Source: Holdemania filiformis DSM 12042 (lineage in GTDB: Bacteria; Bacillota_I; Bacilli_A; Erysipelotrichales; Erysipelotrichaceae). From it: a stretch of DNA of 46,638 nucleotides. The notes under the pieces were generated by a model. The model saw only the letters and a program-made list of their open reading frames with translations. It was not told the DNA's origin and did not search any database. Shown here piece after piece: positions 1 through 7,808 of this stretch (within the stretch, counting starts at the first letter, position 1; each line of letters begins with the position of its first letter). The translations under genes were made by a program, and so were the position numbers. The stretch is taken from positions 138,666-185,303 of the forward strand of contig NZ_GG657551.1 in the NCBI RefSeq assembly GCF_000157995.1, read 5' to 3'.

Positions 1-18
1 TTTTATTTAGTTTTGAAT

Positions 19-96
19 TGAAAGCGCTTGCGTTCTGAGATGATGATGTTATAATAAAAACATGAAAGCGCTTTTATAAAGGTGTACCTTTATAAA
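19..96 (+). promoter_or_regulatory. Promoter with two cre-like boxes and a 10-bp inverted repeat
   Basis: A sigma-A-type promoter is visible: TTGCGT at 28-33, a 16-bp spacer and a perfect TATAAT at 50-55. Two boxes with the CcpA core AAGCGCTT flank it. The box at 19-32 overlaps the -35 and has two mismatches to TGWAANCGNTNWCA. The box at 63-76 lies at the expected start site and has one mismatch. Directly downstream is a perfect inverted repeat, TTTATAAAGG (73-82) and CCTTTATAAA (87-96) around TGTA. It could be an operator, a 5' RNA hairpin, or a recombinase binding site, since the next gene is a serine recombinase. The layout suggests catabolite repression of the resolvase and perhaps of the reductase behind it; this is inferred from the motifs only. 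Confidence 0.6.
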
Positions 97-178
97 CGGC
101 AGACAATTTCAGCTATTCAAGGGAGGGGATAGCTGTTTTTGTTTTCCGTGCCAAACGTTTGTCAAGGAGGAATTAAAC

Positions 179-775
179 GTGAATTATGGCTATGCGCGAG
201 TATCTTCTCGAAGTCAGAATCTGGACCGCCAGATCGAAGAATTAAAAGCTTTTGGATTATTGGAGTCCCAGCTTTATGTAGATCAGCAGAGCGGGAAGGA
301 TTTCGACCGTCAGGCTTATCGCCAGCTGAAAGAAATTTTGCGGGCACAGGATTTATTAGTGATTAAAAGCATCGACCGGTTGGGCCGTAATTACCAGGCC
401 ATTCTGGAAGAATGGGCAGATTTAACAAAACGGCTGGAAGTTCAAATCGTCGTGCTGGATATGCCGCTTTTGGACACCCGCAGCCGTCCGGATAACCTTG
501 TCGGCTGCTTCATCAGCGATCTGGTGCTCCAGATTCTGAGCTTTGTCGCGGAAAATGAGCGGATCAACATTAAAACCCGCCAGGCGGAAGGGATTCGGAT
601 CGCTAAGGAAAAGGGCAAGCATTTAGGCCGGCCCCGCTACATCCCACCGGAAAATTTCAGCCTCGTGGCCACCCGCTATCTGCGGCATGAATGTACGCTG
701 CAGCAGGCTTTAGACCAGCTGCAAATCAAAAAAAGTACGTTTTATAAATACATCCGCAATCTCGATGCAGTATAA
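179..775 (+). CDS. Small serine recombinase (resolvase/invertase family)
   Basis: A 198-residue site-specific recombinase of the Tn3-resolvase/DNA-invertase type, the usual length for the family. It would cut and rejoin DNA through a 5'-phosphoserine link. The N-terminal catalytic domain shows YARVSS with the nucleophile at Ser9, and IDRLGRN near residues 64-70 supplying the conserved arginines. The E-helix motif ENERINIKTRQ follows, then GKHLGRPR, the hinge into a short C-terminal HTH (about residues 150-198). The start is GTG at 179, placed 8 bases after AAGGAGG (164-170). There is no transposase, integrase or terminal repeat nearby, so it is an orphan recombinase rather than part of a recognisable transposon. 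It may act on a local site such as the inverted repeat at 73-96, or elsewhere. No terminator separates it from the next gene. Confidence 0.9.
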   Translation: MNYGYARVSSRSQNLDRQIEELKAFGLLESQLYVDQQSGKDFDRQAYRQLKEILRAQDLLVIKSIDRLGRNYQAILEEWADLTKRLEVQIVVLDMPLLDTRSRPDNLVGCFISDLVLQILSFVAENERINIKTRQAEGIRIAKEKGKHLGRPRYIPPENFSLVATRYLRHECTLQQALDQLQIKKSTFYKYIRNLDAV

Positions 776-835
776 TTAAATTAAGTAATGGATTGAACAG
801 CGGACACCGTTGTGAATCATAGAAAGAGGATTGTT

Positions 836-1954
836 ATGAAAACCAGAGAAAAAGGGAAAATCCCGGCACGGACTTCCTTGCTGGGCTTCGGCTGCATGCG
901 TTTCCCCATTAACGAAGATGGGAAAATCAACCGTCCGGAAACGATGAAAATGCTCGATTACGCTTACGAGCACGGCGTAAACTATATTGATACCGCCTAT
1001 CCGTATCACAACTATGAAAGCGAGGAAGTCGTCGGCCAGTGGGTCGCCACCAAGCCCCGCGACAGCTTCTACCTGGTCACCAAATCTCCGACCTGGATGT
1101 GCAAGGATATCGCCGATTTCGACCGGATCCTGGAGGAACAGCTGACCAAGCTGCAGACCTCTTACGTCGACTTTTACTTGCTGCACGCCTTAAGCCGCGA
1201 GCGGTGGGAGCATATCAAGGAAATGAACCTGCTTCCGCATCTGAAATCGGTGCTGGACAGCGGCAAGGTCCGCCGGATCGGTTTTTCGTTCCATGACGAT
1301 TACGAGGTCTTTGAAGAAATCCTCAACGCTTACGACTGGGACTTCTGCCAGATTCAATTCAATTATATGGACACCGAAATTCAGGCCGGGATCCGCGGCT
1401 ATGAGCTGGCAAAATCCCGGAATATTCCGATGACGATCATGGAGCCGGTCAAGGGCGGCATGTTAGCGAACGTTCCGGATGAGATCCAGGCGGAATTCCG
1501 GCGCGTTCATCCGGATTGGAGCGACGCTTCCTGGGCGCTGCGCTGGGTCGGCGGCCACGATAACGTCCAGACCGTGCTTTCCGGCATGAGCACGATGGAG
1601 CAGGTCGTCGACAACGTCAAAACATTCAGCGAAATTGAGCCGCTGAACGCGGAAGAACAAGCGACCATTGAACAGGCCCGCCAGCTGTTCCAGGCCCGGA
1701 TTCAGGTGCCGTGCACCGGCTGCCGCTATTGCATGCCGTGTCCGTTCGGTCTGGATATTCCGAAAAACTTCCGGCTGTTAAACACCGCTCACGTCTACAA
1801 TGTCCAGGCCGCCCAGAAGGAAGGCTACGACGCGATGGACGTCACCGCGAAAGCATCCCATTGCCAGAAATGCGGCGCCTGCAAAACGAAATGTCCGCAG
1901 CATATCGACATCCCGGCGGAAATGGAAAAAGTCGTCCGGGAATTTGAAAAATAA
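836..1954 (+). CDS. Aldo/keto reductase with C-terminal 4Fe-4S domain
   Basis: A 372-residue oxidoreductase: an aldo/keto reductase TIM barrel followed by a ferredoxin-like tail, as in the COG1453 family. The barrel shows the AKR tetrad in context: Asp and Tyr in YIDTAYPYHNYES, Lys in LVTKSP and His in LLHAL. The tail has two cysteine clusters, C293-x2-C-x2-C-x2-C and C343-x2-C-x2-C-x3-CP, enough for two iron-sulfur clusters. This implies electron exchange with ferredoxin-like partners as well as NAD(P)H; the substrate cannot be told. I chose ATG 836 because AGAAAGAGGA lies 5 bases upstream. A GTG at 812 would add eight residues but has no ribosome binding site. The gene starts 60 bases after the recombinase and ends in a strong terminator. 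Confidence 0.88.
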   Translation: MKTREKGKIPARTSLLGFGCMRFPINEDGKINRPETMKMLDYAYEHGVNYIDTAYPYHNYESEEVVGQWVATKPRDSFYLVTKSPTWMCKDIADFDRILEEQLTKLQTSYVDFYLLHALSRERWEHIKEMNLLPHLKSVLDSGKVRRIGFSFHDDYEVFEEILNAYDWDFCQIQFNYMDTEIQAGIRGYELAKSRNIPMTIMEPVKGGMLANVPDEIQAEFRRVHPDWSDASWALRWVGGHDNVQTVLSGMSTMEQVVDNVKTFSEIEPLNAEEQATIEQARQLFQARIQVPCTGCRYCMPCPFGLDIPKNFRLLNTAHVYNVQAAQKEGYDAMDVTAKASHCQKCGACKTKCPQHIDIPAEMEKVVREFEK

Positions 1955-1966
1955 GCTCAGCGTTAG

Positions 1967-2015
1967 GGCGGAGACGTTCCGGATTCTATCCCGGATCAAG
2001 TCCGCCTTTTTCTTT
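1967..2015 (+). terminator. Rho-independent terminator after the aldo/keto reductase
   Basis: GGCGGA (1967-1972) pairs with TCCGCC (2001-2006). An inner TCCGG/CCGGA pair extends the stem, and TTTTTCTTTT follows directly. Confidence 0.8.
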
Positions 2016-2067
2016 TACCCGGAGTGCGTTATAATGAAAAAGGAAAAACAAGAAAGAGGAAAATACC

Positions 2068-3216
2068 ATGAGTCTTTTAGGGATCTCTCTCTACCCGCAT
2101 CTGCAGTCAGAAGCGGTGATGAAACAACAATTAAACCTGGCGGTCACGCTCGGTTACAGCCAGGTCTATACGACGATCCAATCTCCGCAGGCCTGGGACG
2201 GTCCCACGCAGCTAAAACCGCCGTTTCAATGGCTGATCAGCGAATGCCGGAAGCTGGGGCTGACGCTACACGTCGATATCAACCGCCGGATCATGGATCA
2301 GGTCCGCGCTGAACCTCACGATTTATCGCCGTTTATCCATCTGGGCATCCGGATCATCCGGCTGGATTTCGGCTTCGAGGAAGATCACGAGCTGGTCGCA
2401 CAGATGACTTGCAACGAAGACGGCGTTTTGATCGAAGACAATGCTTCGATGCAGGCGGAGCCGATCAACCGGATCAAGGCGATCCAGCGCCATGGCAATC
2501 TTGAAAATTACATCGCTGTGCATAACTTCTTCCCGCATCCGGATACCGGCATGTCGTTTACCGATACGTTTAAAAACGCGAAGCTGTTTAAAGCCTGCGG
2601 GATCCGCACCGGCGTGTTCATCAATTCGCTGGATGCCGACAATCTGTTGTTTCCGTATGGCCATGGACTTTGCACTGTGGAAAACCACCGTTACAAGCCG
2701 GCTTATTTAAGCGCAGGGGAACTGACGGCGACGGGGATGTTCGATTACATCTTCTTTGGCGACGGCAATCCTTCCCGTACCGAAATGGAACAGGTTCAGG
2801 AAATTGTTCATCAGCATTGCGTTTCCGTTCCGGTCTACTTTAATTCCCGGTTGGACGACGCGCTGCGTCAGAAGCTTTTGAACGCCGTGCTGAAATCCCG
2901 CAGCGATCAGCCGGAATTCATTTTACGCGCGACACAGACCCGCGGATTAGGCCCGGTGGCAGCTCAGCCGGGACTGGACCGCGATAAGCTTTGCATTACG
3001 CTCGACAATGAATTATCCGGTAAATATGAAGGGGAATTACAGATCGCTTTGAAAAGCATGCCGGGGGTAGAATATGCCACGGTCATCGGTCAGGTTGATA
3101 TGTTGGCTGAAAATCTGATTTCCCTGATCCGCTATGGCAAGGTTGCCTTCCGTTTGGTGGAAGCTGAAAAGATTCAGAATGCCACGGTAGGCCAGGAACA
3201 GACGCAGCCGGAATGA
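2068..3216 (+). CDS. mupG: MupG-like 6-phospho-N-acetylmuramidase (DUF871 family)
   Basis: A 382-residue protein of the former DUF871 family, now named after Staphylococcus aureus MupG. That enzyme hydrolyses MurNAc-6-phosphate-GlcNAc in the cytoplasm during cell-wall recycling. The N-terminal two thirds looks like the family's TIM barrel: LGISLYPH at the start, HVDINRR near residue 75 and RLDFGFEED near residue 95. A smaller C-terminal domain follows (after about residue 265). AGAGGA lies 7 bases before ATG 2068, and a TATAAT-like -10 is seen at 2030-2035. The usual neighbours (murQ, a MurNAc PTS, murR) are absent, so it is an orphan here. The assignment rests on overall family resemblance; activity is inferred. 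Confidence 0.75.
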   Translation: MSLLGISLYPHLQSEAVMKQQLNLAVTLGYSQVYTTIQSPQAWDGPTQLKPPFQWLISECRKLGLTLHVDINRRIMDQVRAEPHDLSPFIHLGIRIIRLDFGFEEDHELVAQMTCNEDGVLIEDNASMQAEPINRIKAIQRHGNLENYIAVHNFFPHPDTGMSFTDTFKNAKLFKACGIRTGVFINSLDADNLLFPYGHGLCTVENHRYKPAYLSAGELTATGMFDYIFFGDGNPSRTEMEQVQEIVHQHCVSVPVYFNSRLDDALRQKLLNAVLKSRSDQPEFILRATQTRGLGPVAAQPGLDRDKLCITLDNELSGKYEGELQIALKSMPGVEYATVIGQVDMLAENLISLIRYGKVAFRLVEAEKIQNATVGQEQTQPE

Positions 3217-3315
3217 TTTCCCGGGGAATGATGCTTTGTGACTCAGCAGCACAACCGCCGTCCTTCCAGATAAAATCGTTTTCCTCATTGGGAAAGCCTC
3301 AAATCTAAATAAAAT

Positions 3316-3350
3316 AAAAAGCAGCGCTGATCATCTTGAGCTGCTTTTTT
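3316..3350 (+). terminator. Terminator after mupG
   Basis: AAAAAGCAGC (3316-3325) and GCTGCTTTTT (3340-3349) form a 10-bp stem around a 14-base loop, followed by T. The A-run on the other side means it could also stop minus-strand transcription. Confidence 0.85.
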
Positions 3351-3395
3351 ACGTGTCTTGCGAGGCTTGCGTTCTTGCTTGATCCCCGCCGCCAT

Positions 3396-3447
3396 CTAAA
3401 AACCGCAGTCAGACAAAGGCTGCTTATCCCTTCTCCAACTGCGGTTT
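3396..3447 (-). terminator. Terminator of the minus-strand kinase/LRR/MoxR/transglutaminase operon
   Basis: ACTGCGGTTT and AAACCGCAGT (3438-3447 and 3400-3409) form a perfect 10-bp stem. On the minus strand the stem runs into TTTTT. It lies 12 bases after the stop of the transglutaminase remnant. Confidence 0.8.
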
Positions 3448-3458
3448 ATCTCTTTTCA

Positions 3459-4283
3459 TTACAGGCAATAGCGCAGCCGCAGCCGTTCCTTCCATTTCAA
3501 CGACTTCCGGTTTGCGAATATTTGTTCGATCTCATCGATCAAGACTCGTTGTTCATAAGGCTGCAGCGGCAGTTCCGCATAGATCTGCTTCTCAATCAGC
3601 GCCTGTACCCGCAGCATATCGGCCGGGGCGATGCCCGGGAGTTTCTGATTTACAGCTTGGGCTGTAGCTTCTGCTTTCCAGCCTGGCTGATAATCTACCG
3701 CCAGCGCTTTCATCAGCCTGATCATCAGCGCTTGCAGCACTTTATCCCGCGCGGACTCCGTTTTCCAGCGCTGCCGCCAGGATCTCATCCGCAGCTGCCG
3801 CCGGATTTCAAGGGCAGCCAGTGCGATTAGGCCAAGATCAGCCAGAGCCAGAAACGCTTCCAGAATTCCGTGAATTGATACTGCCGCCGACACTTCCGGT
3901 TCCGCCGTCACCGGCGGCGGGTTGTCCTGCAGCTCGCCCAGATCGTCTGAATCCTCCAAGGCGGCCGTGGTCTTAATCTCCTGCGGTTGTTCCGCCAGCT
4001 GCAGCAGTGCAAACGTATCGTAATAACAACCGGGGGTCACGTCGACAGGAATCCAGCCCAAACCATCCAGATAGACTTCGCACCAGGCATGGCTGTCCTG
4101 TTCCGTCAGCTCAGCGGTTCCATCCGGGCCGATCTGTTCCTTTGTCAGCCGGTATCCTTCCGCGTAGCGGGCGGGAATCCCCATGACGCGGAAAGCCATG
4201 ACCGCCGCGGAGGCATACTGCACCGCGTTGCCCGTGCGGCTCTCGCTTAAAAACCAACGAATCGGATCCGCAGAAGACGGCGC
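3459..4283 (-). pseudogene. C-terminal half of a broken membrane transglutaminase-like protein
   Basis: This stretch continues the upstream gene in the same reading frame after an in-frame TAA at 4284-4286. It begins APSSADPIRWFLSES and has no ribosome binding site or credible start (the first candidate is a GTG at 4223). It carries the end of the transglutaminase core, GIPARYAEGY, then HAWCEVYLDGLGW with the catalytic His (about residue 536 of the joined protein), and the Asp in PVDVTPG (about 552). Where the family has GYC followed by a histidine or similar, this sequence reads GNAVQYA: the nucleophilic cysteine is Ala (about 491). A transmembrane segment near ILEAFLALADLGLIALAALEI and a cytoplasmic helical tail follow. 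So it is doubly disabled: by the stop and by loss of the nucleophile. The stop could be a single-base sequencing error; the missing cysteine could not. Confidence 0.7.
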
Positions 4284-5696
4284 TTAAGGCGGCGTCGAAG
4301 TATAGTAAACGTGTTTTTCCAGAACATCCCGGATCCGCGTCACAGCCTCATAAATTCCCGGAGAGGTCATCGGTTCTTTTAGAAACAGTTTTCGAATCAG
4401 TAATTCTGTTTCCGGATCCACATCCAGATAGCACTGATCAACAAAGCTGCGGTATACCGCTTCGGCCTGAGCATAGCGGATCTGCGTTTCGGTTTGCGGC
4501 GCTTTGATCCATTCCGGGGCATGAAGCAGCTCGCCCGGCTGATCGCTTGACCATTCTTCAAATTCAACATGTTGAACACCGCGCAGAGCGCTGGCGCGAT
4601 AACCGGCATCCAGCCAACGCCGGACCGGACCGGCAATGCTCTCAGCTTCCGCAGAATAAGGCAGATAGGGATATTTGCGGTTTGCGCCATGATTTTCCAC
4701 GCGCATCCGGTTTGCTTCAAGCGCCGGTTCCGGACTCAGCATCAGCGCGGCGGCAGCTTGTGCGGCTACAGGGAAATTCTCAGCTTCCAGCCACGCCAGC
4801 ATGCCTTCCTGCTTTCCCGCATAAGCGGCCTTCTGCAAAGGCAGCCAGCGGCCCGCTTCATACCGGCTTCCGGTATAACCGCGCAGATAAAAGGTTTTCA
4901 GCTGCTGCGTCGTGACGGTCAGCGCCGGCGCGTCCCCGGTTAATAACTGCGCGGCTTCCCAAAGATTACCCTGGGGCAGGGAGTCCCTGCCATACCGCAG
5001 CGTATCCAAACGGCCTGCCAGCGTCTTGCGCAGCTGCGTCATTTCCGACAGCTCCGGATCGCTCCCGCTCAGCGGCAGAAGCAGAAGACCGATCATTCCC
5101 AGCCACAGCCAGCGTTTTCCCTTTGAGGCCGCGCCCACCCAGTCAAGCCAGAGCGCCGCCAGTCCGGCAAGCAGAAGGATCAACGCCCACGCAGACATCC
5201 AGCGCACCCGCAGTCCGGGCAATACGAAAATCAAAATTCCCAGGCCGATCCACCCTGGACGCTTGCGCCCGGTCCAGATCAGAATCGCAAGGCCTGTCAG
5301 AACTCCCGTAAAAAAGACGGAATAGGATAAGCGGGTCAACGTTGGATTCGCCAGCAGGCGGCGGGCGTCTTCCTCCGCAAGATTCCAAGCCTGAATCAAT
5401 CCGTTTGCGCAGGCCAGCGCCCCAGAGAACAACCATGGCAGCAGACACAGCATCAATCCCAGCCAGATCAGCGGCAAACTTTTGCGTAGCCGCGGCCGGT
5501 TGATTTTCAATAATCCTGCCTGAAGCAGAAGCAGCGCTGCGCCGCCCAGCCAGGGACCGGCAAGTTCGCTGCCAGGTCTTGCACAAAGCGCGGACAGCTG
5601 CGCGGCAAATCCGGCAAGCAGAAGAAAACCCGCGATGATTTCCATCGCTGAACAGGTTTGTTGTTCATTTTTCTTCTGACGCCGATTTTTCGTCAT
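4284..5696 (-). CDS. N-terminal part of a membrane transglutaminase-like protein (TgpA type), ends at premature stop
   Basis: 470 residues with a basic cytoplasmic start and at least six hydrophobic segments in the first 210 residues. An extracytoplasmic region then leads up to the transglutaminase core. It stops at TAA right after HVYYTSTPP, where relatives continue with a short linker and the catalytic block; the missing half lies downstream in the same frame. The joined gene (3459-5696) would encode about 745 residues, normal for the TgpA/YebA class found beside MoxR and DUF58 genes. The start ATG has AGGAG 7 bases upstream and follows the DUF58 stop by 10 bases. If the stop is real, the product is a membrane stub without its catalytic domain. 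Confidence 0.75.
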   Translation of the reverse strand: MTKNRRQKKNEQQTCSAMEIIAGFLLLAGFAAQLSALCARPGSELAGPWLGGAALLLLQAGLLKINRPRLRKSLPLIWLGLMLCLLPWLFSGALACANGLIQAWNLAEEDARRLLANPTLTRLSYSVFFTGVLTGLAILIWTGRKRPGWIGLGILIFVLPGLRVRWMSAWALILLLAGLAALWLDWVGAASKGKRWLWLGMIGLLLLPLSGSDPELSEMTQLRKTLAGRLDTLRYGRDSLPQGNLWEAAQLLTGDAPALTVTTQQLKTFYLRGYTGSRYEAGRWLPLQKAAYAGKQEGMLAWLEAENFPVAAQAAAALMLSPEPALEANRMRVENHGANRKYPYLPYSAEAESIAGPVRRWLDAGYRASALRGVQHVEFEEWSSDQPGELLHAPEWIKAPQTETQIRYAQAEAVYRSFVDQCYLDVDPETELLIRKLFLKEPMTSPGIYEAVTRIRDVLEKHVYYTSTPP

Positions 5697-5706
5697 GCTT
5701 TTTCTC

Positions 5707-6861
5707 CTAAATCAACAGCTGCACCGCAGTATTGTCCAACGCGGACAGCGGCAGCTCAATCTGTTGACAGCGGCCTTTTTCCGCCATGTGAATCGTCTGT
5801 TGATCCGCTTTAACTGTGATCGCCGTCACGTCAAGCTGCGGATCCAGCAGGTTCAGCATCGGCGGGAAATCCCCGGCGGTCACATAAATCATTTTATTAT
5901 ATTGCTTCTGATCCCAGCGGCCCGCAAACAACCGCAGACCGTTGCCCGGATTGGCAGGCAGCCGCAAACGGATCCAGAAGGCCGCCAGCTGCGGTTCCTC
6001 CGCTGCTGACCGCACGGCCTGTTCCGCCAGCTGGGTCTCTGCCGCGAACACTGCCTGATGGCCGATGCCTTGTTCGATCAGTTTCTGACTGAGTGCTAAC
6101 GCCAGCTCCACCGCCGCGGAAAGCACCGCTGCCGGCTGGTTATTCAATCCGGCGTCCAGCATTAAAATTGTATCGTAATGGCTCGTATCGCTGGCTTCCT
6201 TGACCACCATTTTATCGAGCTTGCTTGAAAGCTTCCAGTGGATCTGACGGATATCGTCCTGCGGCTGATAATCACGCAGATCGAAAACCTCGCTGGGATC
6301 ATTGCCTTTGCGGTTTTCATAGGCTGTGTCGCCTTCCTGAATCCCGTGCGGCATCTTTCTGATCTTTAACTCGACCGGGACCGGCCGCGGAAATGCGGTT
6401 AAGCGCTGCTCGGGCAGCGATGGCAAAGACCGGACGCAAAGACCGAACAGATCGCTGACTTCCAGCCGCTGGCAGCGGATCGTATATTCCCCGCAACATT
6501 CCGGTATCAGCTCTATCGCCAAGTCCGTTTCCCGGTTCAGCGCAAAAACTGCCGTTTGTTCCCCTCTTTGTCCGGTCAGATGATTGTCAACCTCCAGCCG
6601 GATATGCAAATGCCCGGCCGCCAACGTCAGCGCAGGGTTCAGAGTCAGCCGATAGGCTGCCGGCGTGCCTCTGGGCACACTGCTGGCCAAACTGACTTCC
6701 GCGCGCATCCGCCGGACGTCCAAAAACAGGAGAATTTCCAAAATCAGCGGCAGGCACAGTCCGGCAAGCAAAACCCAAAACGTGAGTTTACTGCTGAAAA
6801 AGCAGGTGGCAAGCAGACAGGAAATTAAGAAAACAAAATAGCCCTGCCGGCATTTTTTCAT
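5707..6861 (-). CDS. DUF58 domain protein, membrane-anchored
   Basis: 384 residues. Two hydrophobic segments at about 8-45 anchor the protein. A beta-rich region follows, then the DUF58 block around residues 190-230: a sequence resembling EVFDLRDYQPQDDIRQIHWKLSS, where the family has the Asp-Leu-Arg, Tyr, Pro-x-Asp and Ile-x-Trp positions. The following LMLDAG resembles the start of a von Willebrand A-like fold. Proteins of this family are encoded next to MoxR ATPases and are thought to act with them; the precise role is not known. The start ATG overlaps the moxR stop by 4 bases (ATGA), and GGAGG lies 9 bases upstream, so translation is probably coupled. Confidence 0.85.
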   Translation of the reverse strand: MKKCRQGYFVFLISCLLATCFFSSKLTFWVLLAGLCLPLILEILLFLDVRRMRAEVSLASSVPRGTPAAYRLTLNPALTLAAGHLHIRLEVDNHLTGQRGEQTAVFALNRETDLAIELIPECCGEYTIRCQRLEVSDLFGLCVRSLPSLPEQRLTAFPRPVPVELKIRKMPHGIQEGDTAYENRKGNDPSEVFDLRDYQPQDDIRQIHWKLSSKLDKMVVKEASDTSHYDTILMLDAGLNNQPAAVLSAAVELALALSQKLIEQGIGHQAVFAAETQLAEQAVRSAAEEPQLAAFWIRLRLPANPGNGLRLFAGRWDQKQYNKMIYVTAGDFPPMLNLLDPQLDVTAITVKADQQTIHMAEKGRCQQIELPLSALDNTAVQLLI

Positions 6862-7808
6862 GTTCCCAGGCCTCCGGATTTCTGCGGCGGCGCAATTTCA
6901 TCCAGCACGGCTTCGAGCAGAGTCTGCGGCACAATCCCTTCAACCCGGGCCTGCGGCCGTAAAATCAAACGATGAGCGCAAACATCGTTGAACACCGCAC
7001 GGACATCCTGCGGCAGCACATAATTTCGTTCCTTTAAAACGGCGTGGGCTTTCGTCATCTGCGTCAGCGCTAAAACACCGCGCGGACTGACACCCAGCTC
7101 GACTGCCGGAAGTTCGCGCGTCCGTTCGCACAAACGAATCAAATAGTGCAGCACATCGTCATGAATCCGGACAGAGGTAAGAAAATTCTGTACCTCACGG
7201 ATATTCTCACGCGACGCGATTTCTGTGATTTCATCCAATGGATTCACATAGCGCCGGGCTTTTAAAATCCGCACCTGATCTTCAGTGGTCGGATAACCGA
7301 TCGACAGCCGGACCATAAATCGGTCCATCTGGGATTCCGGCAGCGGCTGCGTCCCCGTTGTTCCCAACGGATTCTGCGTCGCGATGCAGATAAACGGATC
7401 CGGCAAACGATGCGTCAGCCCATCGACGGTGACGCGGTGCTCTTCCATGGCTTCCAACAGCGCGGACTGAGTCTTGGGAGAAGTCCGGTTGATTTCATCC
7501 GCAAGCAGCAAATTGCACGCCGCGGCGCCTTCGCGGTATTCAAATTGATTAGTCAGGCGGTTCAACATGCTGAAACCCGTGATATCGGAGGGCAGCGTAT
7601 CCGGCGTAAACTGAACCCGCTGATAATCCAGTCCCAGCGCTTTGGAAAAAGCCAGAGCCAGCGTGGTTTTCCCCACGCCCGGGCAGTCTTCCAGCAGGAT
7701 ATGCCCGCCGGCATAGATCGTCATCAGCACCTTGCGGATAATTTCATCCTTGCCGGTAAAGGCTTTGGATACCTCGCGGATAATTTGTTCTGATTGTTCA
7801 ATAATCAT
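6858..7808 (-). CDS. MoxR-family AAA+ ATPase
   Basis: 316 residues, the usual MoxR length. Walker A is GVGKTTLA at about residues 44-51. Walker B is LLLADEINR at about 105-113, and sensor 1 lies in ICIATQNP near 140. The C-terminal lid domain includes GVSPRGVLALT. MoxR proteins are cytoplasmic chaperone-like ATPases that usually work with the DUF58 and VWA proteins encoded beside them, here the next gene. AGGAGGG precedes the ATG. The start overlaps the LRR gene's stop by 4 bases, and its own stop overlaps the DUF58 start by 4, so this gene is the centre of a tightly coupled operon. Confidence 0.93.
   Translation of the reverse strand: MIIEQSEQIIREVSKAFTGKDEIIRKVLMTIYAGGHILLEDCPGVGKTTLALAFSKALGLDYQRVQFTPDTLPSDITGFSMLNRLTNQFEYREGAAACNLLLADEINRTSPKTQSALLEAMEEHRVTVDGLTHRLPDPFICIATQNPLGTTGTQPLPESQMDRFMVRLSIGYPTTEDQVRILKARRYVNPLDEITEIASRENIREVQNFLTSVRIHDDVLHYLIRLCERTRELPAVELGVSPRGVLALTQMTKAHAVLKERNYVLPQDVRAVFNDVCAHRLILRPQARVEGIVPQTLLEAVLDEIAPPQKSGGLGT

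Noticed and set aside
162-347. Overlapping frames on both strands of the recombinase gene
   Set aside because: They are shadows of the recombinase frame without start signals.
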